Below are positions 11,570-22,912 of a DNA stretch of 64,000 nt, piece by piece. Source of the DNA: Bemisia tabaci (lineage: Eukaryota; Arthropoda; Insecta; Hemiptera; Aleyrodidae); contig NC_092798.1 of the NCBI RefSeq assembly GCF_918797505.1, forward strand, positions 48,010,985 to 48,074,984, in the 5' to 3' direction. The notes under the pieces were generated by a model. The model was not told where the DNA came from. It did no database searches and saw nothing but the letters and a program-made list of their open reading frames with translations. Positions within the stretch are counted from its first letter, which is position 1. Every line of letters starts with the position of its first letter. Position numbers and translations under genes: made by a program.

Positions 11570-11828
11570 TATCGACGGTGAAACTACCAAACCACGTATC
11601 TCGGTTTGCGACGTCGCAGACTTCCTGTCATACTTTATTTTTTAAATGAATAACTACTGAACGTCCAGTCTTGAAAATTTCTGTGATTTTTCCTCTTTGT
11701 GCGAGAAAATTCCGTGAGAATTTCAAGGAATGATATTGATTTGGTCTACTTCAAAAAAATAAAATGTGAGCGTAGATTTTTAAACACCGCAAACGAGATA
11801 CGTGGTTTGGTAGTTTCACCGTCGATAT
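11570..11828. repeat. Family C foldback element, copy 2
   Basis: Ends TATCGACGGTGAAACTACC and its inverse. It closely matches the copy at 3843-4103. It lies 42 bases inside the intron from the splice donor of the ZNF474-like exon, so it would be transcribed within that pre-mRNA. Confidence 0.8.
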
Positions 11829-11864
11829 GTACTCTAAGCTCCATTAGAGAAGATTCAGCGGGAA

Positions 11865-11870
11865 ACTCAC
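11865..11870 (-). promoter_or_regulatory. Splice donor of the ZNF474-like exon
   Basis: Minus-strand ATGAGG|GTGAGT is a strong GT donor directly after the codons for C-M-R of the zinc finger. It sets the exon end. Confidence 0.75.
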
Positions 11871-13055
11871 CCTCATACATCTTGGCTCATGGACCGGGTA
11901 GGAAGCTGTGCCGAACTCCCTGGAGCAGAAGCGGCAGGTGATGAGCCTGGGTCTCCGGCCGGAAGATGGCGGCACCGGGATCCACTCCGTCAAGGAGTAC
12001 CCGTTCTCCAGATCCCGGGTCACCGGTCGCAGGTCTTCCGCGGTCAGACTCGACGGCCCGCTCGCCGTTCCCTCCTTCATCGTCCTCCTCACCGGAATCT
12101 GCGATGACGATGACGATGACGATCCTAGTACCTTCTTCTCACCATCGCCTAGCGCCTCGCCCAGAGATCTCTCCTTCTTACTACCCTTAACCGCCTCCTC
12201 CGACCTTTTCAGACTCTTGCTGCGGCCTTTGAACTTGGAGACGAAGGGTCTTCGCTGGGCCCCGACTTCGGACTTCTTCTCCTTGCCCCCGGATTTCTTC
12301 CCTGCCTTCTTGAGTTTACCCCCGTGGGGCTTCTCGGCCTCCGGTTTGGCTAACCTCGATTCGTCCTGACTCGTGACGTCACAGCGCGAGGAACTCCTAC
12401 TCGTGCTTGATTTATCCTTTGCACGACGGAAACTCGTCCTGATCCTATAGTTTTTATTGATAACTTTATAGAGTTTCGAGAGCTTAGACGGTGTCTCGTC
12501 GGGTGCCTTTTTCGAGGTTATCCTTGGTTTACTCTCCAGAAGAACAGTTTTGCCCCTAGTGGGTTGACTCGGTGAGATATGGGTCGAGTCTCTTTTCGAT
12601 TTCGGTTCGGCCTTTTTTTGAGAGTCCAAAGACACGGGGTTGAACGAGGACGGGGTTTTTGCCACCCCTTTGAGTCTGGATTCCGCGGATGTGACGATCA
12701 AAGAGTTCGGCCCGCTGATGGTGTTCAGTCCTGCCGTTAGACTGTTCAGCGCCTGGGTTTGTTCCTCGAGGGATGCCTTCTTCGGTATCGGCTTGACGAC
12801 TAAATTGTTGACGTATTTGAGGTTTTCTCGAGATAGGATCGTCATGTCGATCTTCTTCGACAAGTTGGGGTCCAAGACGGACGGTTTGTCGAGGGTTGCG
12901 GTCTCCGGGCGCTCGGGGAGGGATGATTCCTTGCTCATCGCTGATTCTTTGCGCTTGATCGGCGAGGGACTCAGTTTGATTCTTTGCCAGTTGTTCGACG
13001 TGTCAATACAGCGAAGGGCGCGGTTTTTCGGGTTCGAGCGTGTCTTGACGACCAT
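11871..13055 (-). CDS. ZNF474-like C2HC zinc-finger protein, first coding exon (partial gene)
   Basis: The first 395 codons of a minus-strand gene begin at ATG 13055 (AAAAGATGGTC context; an upstream ATG is stopped after about 10 codons). Residues 1-365 are basic, Ser/Lys/Pro-rich and apparently disordered, with a seven-Ser run near residue 314. Residues about 366-394 read RRPRLITCRFCSREFGTASY then PVHEPRCMR, giving C-x2-C-x11-H-x3-C. This matches the first finger of ZNF474-type zf-C2HC proteins, whose hallmark is CxxCGREFG...HEPQC. Coding ends at AGG followed by GTGAGT (donor 11865-11870), phase 0, so further fingers should lie downstream to the left. The open frame continues to 11844 only as intron read-through. 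This exon is clearly GC-richer than its surroundings. The family is linked to cilia/testis in vertebrates; the role here is not inferable. Confidence 0.75.
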
Positions 13056-13502
13056 CTTTTATCCGAGTTTAAAACCGGGGAGGGAATTCATCTGAACTCA
13101 TTTTTGACTGGAAAGGAATCAAGATAGCGGATCACGATGGTTTCTACGTGTGTCTAAAATGAGGAGTTCAATGGTTATTGTAGGATCATCGTTATTTTTG
13201 AGGATTGGTAGTTCCTGAGAAGACTCTGCTTTTACGAGTGTTTTAGGGCCTTCACCCCGGTGAAGCTTTGTGACACTTCATTTTTTGAAACTTTTCACCA
13301 CGAAGATTTCCAAATGCCTCGGGGAGCTGTCAAAAGTTTGATCACCTGAAACATAAAAAATTGTACCATTTGTATAGGACGAATGTATTCCTCAAAAACC
13401 ACCCACTAAAAATTATGAAAAATGATGTATGAACGATTCATAACTCTTCTTCAAAATAGATATTTTGTCAGCATAAAATTGGCAGTTTAAAGTAATCTTA
13501 CG
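13056..13502. other. Upstream of the ZNF474-like start; promoter not identified
   Basis: This should hold the 5' UTR or promoter of the minus-strand gene. I see no clear TATA box or initiator that I would defend. Confidence 0.35.
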
Positions 13503-13740
13503 GCGCAATATGGATCGAGTCAATAGAAGAGGTTGGACAAAATTTGGAAACTTTCAACGCTTATAACTCGGTTTATACAAAATTTTGAGGTTCTAAAAAT
13601 GGTTCCATCGGTTTTTTCGTGAAATTTTCTTCTGGAAGCACCCTTTGAAATTTAAAATGTAACGAAATAAACATTAAAATTTGCCATTTTAGTCAAAAAT
13701 TTCCTGTCCGATCTCTCTAATTGACTCGATCCACTGTGCG
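13503..13740. repeat. Family L foldback element, copy 1
   Basis: ATGGATCGAGTCAATAGAAG and its inverse TTGACTCGATCCACTGTGCG form the ends; TATAACTCGGTTTATACAAA and GGTTCTAAAAATGGTTCC lie inside. Copies are at 33113-33350, 52184-52415 and 55833-56040. Confidence 0.75.
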
Positions 13741-13964
13741 GCATTTTTCCGCCGTAAAAAGGTATTCAACATCCTCGTCCACAATATGAGGAGTATTTGT
13801 ATGGTCAGCGGCAGGGCCATAGCTGATGCCAGCAAATTGCAATAAATTCTTGTTCAATAAATGAAATAAAAAATTCAGAAGTGAAAAAACAAGATAGAAA
13901 TTACTGATTGTCATGCCCGAATTCAAACAGACGTTCTTTTCTATAGTACCGCATCCCTCAGTGA

Positions 13965-14070
13965 AACCAGTGACCTAGTTAGGTTCAGTTCGAATAGGCA
14001 ACTAAACTAACTTCCCGGCAAAGCGGAGAGCATCACCAGGATTTGTAAGACGCTCGTAGCCGAGGTGGTG
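13965..14070 (+). repeat. Family K 100-bp repeat, copy 1
   Basis: GTTAGGTTCAGTTCG..GGCAACTAAACTAAC..GGCAAAGCGGAG..CAGGATTTG..GACGCTC is shared with 29565-29668 (same strand) and 35267-35365 (opposite strand). It has no obvious inverted ends, unlike the other families. Confidence 0.6.
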
Positions 14071-14338
14071 CTTTTATAGTCGTTTCCCAATGAAATCTTT
14101 ACTGTGTTGATGCGGTATAATTTGACGAGTTTCAACGCATGCTTCTGCCGAAATGCTCGGAATTGTCGACTGCTTTTATTGATACACATTCATAATTCTA
14201 CTTTTGTCTGATCACATTGTATTTCAGTTGCAATGGAGAAAAAAGAATCGCTGCTTTTACGGGGCTCATACTGGCTTCCAGATTTCACCTACTTTTTTAG
14301 TCGTATTTAAAATTCTACTTGTTTTATAAGCATTATTT

Positions 14339-14460
14339 GGACGTATTTCTTCCAAACGGAATTATGTGCATTATAACGTGAGCCCTGTTATGCATGTATT
14401 TTTATGGGTCTCAGGGCTTGTGTCTTGACGCACATAGTTCCGTTTGGCAGAAATACGTCC
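14339..14460. repeat. Family A MITE, copy 2
   Basis: GGACGTATTTCTTCCAAACG and CGTTTGGCAGAAATACGTCC are the ends. AACTATGTGCAT-type and GAGCCCTG/CAGGGCT motifs pair inward, so the whole 122 bases fold into one hairpin. Full copies are also at 15477, 22429, 54126 and 63850. Confidence 0.8.
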
Positions 14461-14820
14461 ATTTTAGTCTCCTTATAGCAATGCGGCATTGGTTCCCAGG
14501 ATCGGATAATATGTGTCACCGAGAAAGGTAACAATTAAAATCTTACAAGGAAATAAGTCAATAAGATCCGAAATCCACCACGAGCATTGCATGACCGACG
14601 ATTTTGTTTTCTCCCTGAATTTTTTGACTGTGCTTCTTTAGTAAAGGAAACTATGCGTAAAGGTTTAAAGGAAGAGAGAGGGGGCGTAAAACTAGGCCTC
14701 GTTTCTGTAGAACCGTCGAGTTGGCCCTCATATTATATTCAATTAATTTTAGACCTACGAGGGAGCTGCGGTCTGGCCGAAACCTCTCAATTATTCACAG
14801 GATCGGCGAAGTGTGTAACA

Positions 14821-15073
14821 CTGCCCCGCTAAGGAAAAAACGCCGTATGACTATTCCCACGCTGCCAAATTTCCTCAATTTGATTATTTATTCAAGGAAG
14901 AAGTCGTGAACATTTCTCATCCGTATTTTTAAGAGTTCTTGATTGAATTACGAAGAAAATACTTAAGAAATCCGAGGGAAAAAATTCAAAAAATTTCCAG
15001 GAAACTCGTATTTTATAAGAGGGAATTTGGCAACGTCGCAGTGGTTTTATAGTGTTTTCCCTTAGCACGGCAG
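14821..15073. repeat. Family G foldback element, copy 2
   Basis: CTGCCCCGCTAAGGAAAAAA and TTTTCCCTTAGCACGGCAG ends, with CTGCCAAATTTCC and GGAATTTGGCAACG inside. Confidence 0.7.
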
Positions 15074-15109
15074 GACAGCAACACTCAGGGCGTAATCGAT
15101 GGCTGGAAA

Positions 15110-15425
15110 TGGAACGCAGTTCGATGGTGTTGCTAACGCACAGTCCGCGGCGCCGCGCGGTGCGTAGGCTAGGAGTTACGACAAGAATTGAGTGACGGAA
15201 TTAGCATTTCACGGTGTCGTAATTGCATACGATGAGCGGCGGCGATATGGCGGACTCCCGCCGCGATAAAACGGGTCGATTGAGATGTATCGATTCGCGC
15301 CTTGCCGGCCCACCCCCCTTGCCCCCCCCCCCCCCCCCCACGATAGGTCTGATGATGATGATAACGAACCGCATGACAGGTACTGTTTACGCCGTCGAAG
15401 ACCGCAGGACGCAATAAGTACCTTA
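15110..15425. other. GC-rich unique block with a poly-C run
   Basis: GC-rich DNA (GCGGCGCCGCGCGGTGCG, then a 17-base C run near 15323-15339) without repeat homology elsewhere in the window. Short overlapping frames on both strands include a plus-strand one reading MSGGDMADSRRDKTGRLRCI from 15232, not recognised. It may be an exon or regulatory block; unsupported. Confidence 0.3.
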
Positions 15426-15476
15426 AATTTATCCACGAGAGGGGTGTATGAAAGGGGCTGGATTCTTTGCCCAAAA

Positions 15477-15600
15477 TGGATGTATTTCTATCAAACGGAA
15501 CTATGTGCATTAAGATAAGAGCCCTGAGACCCATACGAATATGTGCATATCAGGGCTCACGTCTTAATGCACATAGTTCCGTTTGGCAGAAATACGTTCA
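15477..15600. repeat. Family A MITE, copy 3
   Basis: TGGATGTATTTCTATCAAAC ... GTTTGGCAGAAATACGTTCA, a 124-bp single hairpin with paired AACTATGTGCATTA and TAATGCACATAGTT. Confidence 0.8.
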
Positions 15601-15900
15601 AATTGATGAAGAGGAGAGGGAGATCTATCGACGAGGGCCAGTTTTGGGCTGCATCTACATGTCCTCAACTCTGCGATTTTTTGCTCATTGAAGGTCTACA
15701 CTGAAAAAACAAAAGTTCGGTAAATCCGAACTAGTTAGAATCATATGGGACCTCGTTTTGTTCGGCACACACAACCTAATTATTCGGTCTGTTCAACCGA
15801 ACTGTTCGGTCCACTGAACCGAACTATAAGAATTTGTTATGGTGCAGTCGCACAAACCGAACAGTTTGGTTGAACAACCGAATACTTCGGTTGTGTGTAC

Positions 15901-18254
15901 ACTCAAAAAAAGCTCCGGCCGTGGAGGCCAGAAGCAACGGACCTGGAGCACGGATTGCATGGGCTATATGGCACTACCGTTCGCCTACGCCCCTGACGAC
16001 TGGAGTGCTACGAGCGGGGACGACGCGGAGTCCTACGGATATGAAAACCGTAAGTCGCGGCCTCGAGCGGCATAGGCAGCTTGCGCTCTCGGCGCTACTT
16101 ACGGGCTGGACGGCCGGAGCTCTACGCGCCGCCGCTGTCCGCGACGTGGTGGATTTTTTCGGAACTACAGCTGAAAATTCACCTTTAAAGTACATAGAAA
16201 AGTAAAACTTTCCAGCAAAATTTTAAACCTTGAATGAATTATTTTGTGTCAATTTCTGAACAAGATTTCTTTTTCTTCCTTTCTTTTTAAAATAGGTACA
16301 TATTTCTTTGTTGATAGTTCATAACAATTTAGTTTCAGGAAAGTGATGAATAATTCACTGACTGAGAAAGAAAAAGAGCATATGAACGTTAGCTTGTTGA
16401 TCATGTTTCAGATATCAAGAGGGATTTGAACTCCTTGGCTGATAGTTCAGCAAGTCAATTTGAGAAAAGAGATGAAAATTAGAGAAGAGATGATGCGTAT
16501 TGAGAAAGAAAATCAGCATATGAATGTTAGCTTATTCATCGTGTAGAGATATCAAGAGAAATTTTCAAAAACCTAACTTTAATGTTGCAAGCCTTCCTAG
16601 AAATAAATAAAGCACTGGGGAAGCACTAGAAGGAACAAATGTAGATAGATCAAAAATTCTTGCTGCCTATTTTAAATGTAGAACAGACTGCCCAAGGTAT
16701 GATAAATTGCTATAAAACTCATTGCAGCGAAAAATGTAAATTGAAAAATCATTTTTATCACTTGGCAGCCCGTTCTCAATAAATGTAATTACTTTCACTC
16801 AATGAGAATTCAGCATTTGTCAAAAACAAAACCTGGTTCATCCCTCAATAAAAAATACGAATGCAAAGTAGGATATCACCTAAATGATTAACAAAGTAAA
16901 ACCACAGGCGTAGGTCTAGGTACTTACAGATTTTTACTCCTTACGACTAGAAGAGCTTCAGAATCTTGAAAATGAGGTTGAGAATATTTCAAAGTGTTAA
17001 TTCAGTAGTAAAAGTTGACAAAAACTTCAAGATATAACTCTCCGCAATAACTACCGGATACAATTTCCACAAAATATTAGCGAAGAAATATACCACCGAA
17101 AATTGCCACACTTGTTAAAATTATAGATCTTCCCTTCAGCAAACTGAAGCGCGATTCACACAAAATTTTACCACTATTACAGTAACACTGAGCTCCCTAG
17201 AATTAGGATATGGAATCAGAGAGATTATTCACAGCAACAACGTTCGAGCTTGCTCTCACTATCAGATAATCTGCGCAGGATGGGATCTGTACAGTTTCCG
17301 CTATCAAACAGCTGTTTTTGTAACAGAGAGGGAAGATGTCAGAGACTGCAATACTACTCACAGTTGAAAACATCTATGAGTTAGAGATTAGATCGAAATT
17401 GAATAAAAACTGTATCCTCTTACACAGGCAGAACAAAGCAAAAGAGATGATAGAATGTTACAGTCAGCAATAAATGGACATTCTCGTGCCTACATTATCA
17501 GTATTTTAGTGTGGCGCTAATTTACTCTGTGGGAAGATATGTGGCAGGTAATTGATTGCTTTTCTTTAATTTAAGTTCTTTCCCTTAGTATGGGGAAAAT
17601 AAGTGAATTGCAAACGAACTTACAGGGGGAGAGGATATGAGCTCAGTGCGTAGGTACAACCAAAACTGACAATTTTCACTTAACTCTCGTCGCATTTCCG
17701 AAAGTATTTGACAAGCGTTATCACACAGAACTTTAGAATCAATCGTGCACCACACAGAATCAAGAAAATATATCGGAAACCTCCAAAATTAAACGAAAAA
17801 CGAACACACGAATGAGCAATGACCATCAATGACCAAGCAATTTAGTGACTGGATTCTAACCTCAATAAACAACGCTGAGTGGTGGCTCGATCGCTCCCGA
17901 ATATTGTCAAGGCTGGCGGCAACTTTAAATTCACGCACTGAATAACATTGACGTAAAATATTATAATTTTCTGCGAATTTACACGGAGCCGTCTCAATTT
18001 TAATCTGATGCTGACGCCATTTTCCGAAAACTGAATCTCACCTCACTGCCAACGGCCGTGGAAGCGGTTGGTTCCGATCCTGAAACCCGTAACTTACGCT
18101 CGGCTCCTATCCGGTCTTACGGCCACGAAGGCCGCGCGGACTCCACGGGCCATCGGCCATCGGGTCCGGTACTAGCTGGCTAACAGCGCGTTAACACCGG
18201 GATCACCAGTGTCCAGAGCAACCGGGTCCCACGGCCGTAGTTTTTTTTTTGAGT
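15901..18254. mobile_element. Innermost 2354-bp element with GTAC target duplication
   Basis: Begins ACTCAAAAAAAGCTCCGGCC and ends GGCCGTAGTTTTTTTTTTGAGT (about 25-bp imperfect inverted ends). GTAC flanks it at 15897-15900 and 18255-18258. The uninterrupted partner sequence in the middle-layer hairpin confirms GTAC was single before insertion. The ends (15901-16150, 18040-18254) are GC-rich with CGGCCGTGG and GGCC motifs; the middle is AT-rich and non-coding apart from relics. A 4-bp duplication is known for Sola elements, among others; the superfamily here is open. Confidence 0.75.
16365..16565 (+). pseudogene. Decayed, duplicated coding relic inside the innermost element
   Basis: In one frame the sequence reads DIKRDLNSLADSSASQFEKR then DEN and stop. 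About 130 bases later the preceding motif GAGAAAGAAAA(A/T)(G/C)AGCATATGAA and TTAGCTT(G/A)TT recur. It resembles heptad-like, charged coiled-coil coding DNA now broken by stops. I do not recognise the parent protein. Confidence 0.35.
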
Positions 18255-18581
18255 GTACCGAACAAAACTTGGTCCCATATAATCCTAACTAGTTCGGGTT
18301 TACCGAACTTTTTTTTCAGTGTATGTTTTACGGAGAGCATCATAATTTGATCGGTTTTGGTCTCATTTCGGGTCTGATACTATCCTAAACATCGCGGTCA
18401 AAGGGCCGATTTTGGCGAAAAATGTGGATCTTTCGGCATCGGACCGCCGGCCTGCAAAATCCGTATTTTCCGTCAAAATCGGCCGTCCGACCCGTGTTTA
18501 GGCTAGTATTAGACCCAAACAGAGACCGAATTATGACGCTTTCCGTAAAATACAAATAGACCTTCAATTAGCAAAAAATCG

Positions 18582-19429
18582 TAGCTTTGAGAAAAATCAA
18601 CCAGGAAGGGCCGTTATTGAAACCCCACCTCGAGTTGAATCCTTCAGTCCAATTTTCATCAGATGAAAATGAGGGTCGATTCTTGCAGTAACTTTTTCTT
18701 CATGCAGTAATCTTGGCAAAGTTACAGTGCATATGAACTGGAAGAGGGGCTGATTTTAACTAAAATGATGAAATAAAAAAAGAGGAAGAAAAAGGAGCGT
18801 GAATATACTCAGGTCCAGTTTTAATCCGATGAGATAGTGACTCCACTGTCAATATACTGACGATGACATCGATACAAACATTTTCTGAATACCGATCATC
18901 CATCTAGCTCATTTCTTTTTCATATTTGTTATCAGTAGGGATTCAGTGTGCTAACTAACTAGGGTTCACTGAGACAAACTTCCAATTTTCCTACTCGCGG
19001 CACGAATGACCCAGAGAGATTTCATAGACATTTAAAAAGCGAACGAGGTACCTCTGGCCGCTACGTGGTCGCCAACCAATCAAAAAAATCGTAGAATAAC
19101 CATGTTCAAGTTTTTTAGGAGATGAGTGAATTCAAAATCCGACGGGTGCATCCGAAAGATGGCGTATATTTATCTCTGATTGCAACGTTATGCACCACTT
19201 TTATCTTTTATTCTTAATAAATGTTTTTATGTTTATATGGAAAAGCTACACTCAGTTTTTCTGAAAAGTTTCCGTGAATTTACCTAAATGATCTCAAATA
19301 AAAGAATCGACCATTATTTTTAATGTAATAAAAAAAAAAATTAAATATCATCCGAGTTTCTGAATCGTTACAATGAGAATACGTCCTTTCCCTTTCATGA
19401 TAAAAACTGGAGAGGAAAGTCAAGAATGA
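18582..19429. other. No recognised feature
   Basis: AT-rich DNA with a few short A runs. No supported gene or paired repeat. Confidence 0.4.
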
Positions 19430-19960
19430 TGACACGCAGTCATGCAGCATTCCTCCAGTCTTGTCTTGCGTTTTAATATGCTAATATGCGTTTCACGCCA
19501 ACGGACCTACTGCACTACATTTGACGCAATGCGAGAAGTATTCATGCAGTCTTGTAGGCGCTAATATGCGCCTTACACCGACCGCACTGTTTGGCGCTAT
19601 GCGCGAAGTATTCCTGTAGTCTTGCAGGCGCTAATATACGTTTAACGCCGGCCGCACCATGTTTGGCGGGATTATTCGAACTCGTGTTAGAGTAATCGTG
19701 GCATCGAATAATAGGGCTTAAAAGGCCCATGTTATGTTTCGACACCGTTTGAACATTTCAACGTTGCCTCGAGTCTCCCGATCAAATATTTTTTCCGAGA
19801 ACCATTATTCAATCTTTTGACTTCATGTATCATTAGAGGGTGAAACATCGATGACTTTTCAAGAAACTAACCTAAACTAGCGTTAACATAAAGATGCTTT
19901 TATTTTGTAACTGTTTTCTGTTTTGCCAAACTTCTACCTAAAAAAAGCTTCGTTTTAAAT
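19430..19960 (+). repeat. Family I composite repeat with tandem 85-bp core
   Basis: A core of the form CGCAATGCGAGAAGTATTC ... CTTGTAGGCGCTAATATGCG ... CCGACCGCACTG is repeated in tandem about 2.5 times (19510-19680). A tail contains ATCGAATAATAGGGCTTAAA and, further on, GTTTTGCCAAACTTCTACC. The same order, inverted, is at 26030-26500. Confidence 0.65.
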
Positions 19961-21099
19961 CCGCGCATTCCTGTAGCGGATTTTAAGGTTTCTATTCGCT
20001 CAATCCTTATATATTTTCTTAGAGCTCGTTTGTGAAAAAAAGAGGAAATCCCGACAACCATCAATAACATACTCGTTTCAGCTAGAATAATCTAGGGGAT
20101 GAAATATTGTCCAAGTTGAAAAAATAAATGAACTTCATCAAGCCATCATATTCAAACCTATGACTATGCATGCGAGGTACTATCGTATCGCATCTCGTCT
20201 TAAAGGTCCATTTTAATGTTACGAAATTACTCATACACATAAAGTATAACAGATGACAGCGCTCATCTCTACATATTTTTACGTCCTGACGTAAGAAGAG
20301 TGACGTCATAGCGATCCGAGCACTGATGCTGCTAATGTTTCCATGCGTGAAATATGAAGGTACAAGATGTACAGAACATTTTAAGGCAACTAAACCTCGA
20401 TAAAAAGTTCTCTTTGATATATCTCAATATACACGCGAATGAAAAAGAAATAATTTATCCGTAAAGTTTTAATACAATATTTAAAGTCTCGACTGAACTC
20501 ATTGTCAGTCATCATCGCCTAATAAATACATTGTAACGCCATGGTTCTCATTGTCTGAGAATACTGTCCCCTCATTGTCGTATAATTAGTTGATGCAATT
20601 TTTCTCTGAACAACAAACTATAAAAAACTCATGAATTAGGTAATGTTCATTCGTTAAGTTTATTCTTAAATATATGCACCAATAAACCGCCTCACTGCCG
20701 CATATAGCTACTGCGAGAAGAGGTTACTCCTCGTCCTCTTGCGGCCCGATTATTGAGTCTACGTCAATACGAAAATATAATCGAAGTACGATACATAATG
20801 GTTAAAATAGGACTTTTCCTTGTCTTGTAATACTTAATCTCGTCGACATAGATTCAACTATCGGGTCGCTGACAAAGGACAGCATTTAAAAACATGATAA
20901 ACCATCCCACATCTATTGATAAAATTCCATAAGATTTAAGTCTTAAAAACACCGTATGACTGACTCATTCACCCATTTGCTGAGGCAAAGAGCGCTTTTT
21001 GTATCAAATGATGCTCTTTTATAATGAATAATGCTTCTTATCCGCGCTTTGATTTAGAACATGAAGATCACTCAGGTAATCTCATGTATGTACGTTATC
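19961..21099. other. No recognised feature
   Basis: About 1.1 kb of AT-rich apparently unique sequence. Nothing supportable on either strand. Confidence 0.4.
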
Positions 21100-21260
21100 C
21101 AGAGGCGGATCCAGCAATTTGGCAACACTGGATTTTCTCCACTTGAAGCTATGCTAAAAAATCGATTCTTGTCGGAACACTTGGCCCCTTTAAGAATCGA
21201 CACATACCATAGATTTAAACGGGGAAAATACAATTTTGCCAATTTGTTGGATCCGCCAAT
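21100..21260. repeat. Family B-like foldback element
   Basis: GGCGGATCCAGCAATTTGGC pairs with TTTGCCAATTTGTTGGATCC. Inside are ACTTGAAGCTATG and AGAATCGACACATACCATAG, related to family B internals. A matching end (GCCAAATTGCTAGATCCGCC) is seen near 56715-56735. Confidence 0.55.
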
Positions 21261-22138
21261 GACGTTATCTTGCATCCAATTTTGTTTTTCTTTGAAGATG
21301 AAGCCTTTCATACAGTTTATAACTGATTTTCCTCCTTCAAGATCTTCAATTCATGAAAAATTCACTGAAAAGGATTTTTTTAGGGCCAAAGGCATCATAA
21401 TCAAACAGCCTCACATTGAAAAAGGTCTCTGTTGTTAAAAATGCATTGAAATACCATTCGTATCCAAAAAAACTGTATGCATCGTTACCTAATGATTTTC
21501 TCCAAGCCGCATGGGTATCCGAAATAGAGTGGAGCCAATATTGTCTGCACGCTTTATTCGTCGATTCCCATTTCATTGAAGAACACACGCAATTTAAATA
21601 ACTGATCTCTAATTTTCATGCTCGAATGTGATCAGAAAATGTGTATCAAGACACAAAGAAGGGACAAAGAAAAAAAAAGCAAACCCTACTGGCCGCTTAA
21701 ATTTCTTTCAGTTTCACAATTGACACTTCCGAGGATATCACTTAAATGATTCTTTTCTTCGTAGCTATACATACACTACTGAGAGAACTTTAAAGACAGC
21801 GAAGAAGGAGAGAAATGTTAAAAAAATTGGGTACTGGATAGGGCCGTGAAGGGTAATAACACCAAACTTAAGCGATATAGTTTGCTCATTCAGTCAATAT
21901 ATTTGAGGAAGAACAATTCCTCTCATGAAATATCTTTCAAACACTATTGTAGGTTTCACATGAATTTAAGTATTCTTTTAAGCTCTTGATTTTACTGTAA
22001 GAAAACTGAGCATAGCGAGGATGAAAAGGATCTACGAGACAATCTATTTAGAAAACAGCACACGATGCAGGGAAACTGAGCGAAAACGGATGAAGTCCGA
22101 GAGATAATTTTCGAGTGGAAACCAATTAGTTGTCTTAG
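21261..22138. other. No recognised feature
   Basis: Unique AT-rich sequence. The antiparallel small frames at 21346-21601 overlap each other and carry no domain signature. Confidence 0.4.
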
Positions 22139-22428
22139 CTACAAATGAGCAAATTGATTTTTTAAAATGGTCATCCCAACGCGAGATCCTTCGACGCGTC
22201 GTTTGGAAGGTTGTTGACGTGAAAATCCGAGCGATGTAGGGTGGACGACCGAGTTTCCCGAGCGGGGCGAATAGACTGAATGGGAAAATGAATCACGAGT
22301 TGGTTGGCCGCGGCGGTGGTGCTGGAGCGTTGCGCGTTGTCGCAATACGCTCGCCAGGAAAACTGTTGCGTTTTCCGATTTTCCGAATTTTTCTAGCGCC
22401 CGCGTTGCTCTGCAGACTCAGAGACAAC
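22139..22428. other. GC- and CpG-rich unique block
   Basis: Local GC and CpG density rise sharply (GACGCGTCGTTTGG, GGCCGCGGCGGTGG, GCGTTGCGCGTTGTCGC). No repeat relatives are in the window. A promoter or non-coding exon is possible but nothing proves it. Confidence 0.3.
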
Positions 22429-22552
22429 TGGATATATTTCTGCCAAACGGAACTATGTGCATTTAGACATGAGTCCTGAGACCCATTGGAACACATGCTT
22501 AACACGGCTCACGTCATAATGCACATAGTTCCGTTGGCAGAAATCCGTCCAA
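22429..22552. repeat. Family A MITE, copy 4
   Basis: TGGATATATTTCTGCCAAAC ... GTTGGCAGAAATCCGTCC. Hairpin as in the other copies, with GAGTCCTGAGACCC in the centre. Confidence 0.8.
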
Positions 22553-22689
22553 TTCATAATAGAGACTGATACCTATCTTCCCCATTGGATTGCATTTAGC
22601 AAAATGGAACCAAATATGGCCATCAAGGAACTTTCGCGTGCCGCCCTGAAACTTTCAGGGTATCCACGTTTCTCCACCAAAAGCCCACT

Positions 22690-22912
22690 CTGCCGTCATA
22701 AGGAAGAACGCCGTATGAACCTTCAGACATTGCGAATATTATTTTCCAAAATTTGCAGACGATTTTGTATACTCACTTTAATCTAAAATAACTGAAAATT
22801 TCAAGGAAAAGTATGCATGAATGTTGTCAAAAAAACATGTTTTATTCAGGGAAATTTGGCAACTCTCGAATGTTCACACGGCGTTCTTCCTTAACACGGC
22901 AGCACTAGACAA
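22690..22912. repeat. Family G foldback element, copy 3
   Basis: CTGCCGTCATAAGGAAGAAC and CGTTCTTCCTTAACACGGCAG-type ends, with GAAATTTGGCAACTCTCGAA inside. Confidence 0.75.

Larger units (their letters stand above)
15699..18321. mobile_element. Middle-layer MITE with TA target duplication
   Basis: Ends CACTGAAAAAACAAAAGTTC and GAACTTTTTTTTCAGTG are flanked by TA on both sides. Excluding the inner insertion, the element is about 265 bases, strongly self-complementary, with repeated CCGAACAG/CTGTTCGG motifs. TA duplication is characteristic of Tc1/mariner-type movement (known for that superfamily; assignment here is inferred). Confidence 0.75.
15674..18581. repeat. Host foldback element split by nested insertions (outermost layer)
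   Basis: 15674-15698 (CGATTTTTTGCTCATTGAAG...) continues at 18322 (GTTTTACGGAGAGCATCATA...) and pairs with the arm ending at 18581 (CCTTCAATTAGCAAAAAATC). Removing the insertion leaves a palindromic element of about 280 bases centred near 18440. The insertion site is GGTCTA..TATGTTTT, so the TA is duplicated. Confidence 0.75.

Noticed and set aside
11889..13095. Plus-strand frames of 72-153 codons
   Set aside because: They are antisense shadows of the ZNF474-like exon (Ser/Pro-rich mirror of its Lys/Ser-rich sequence).
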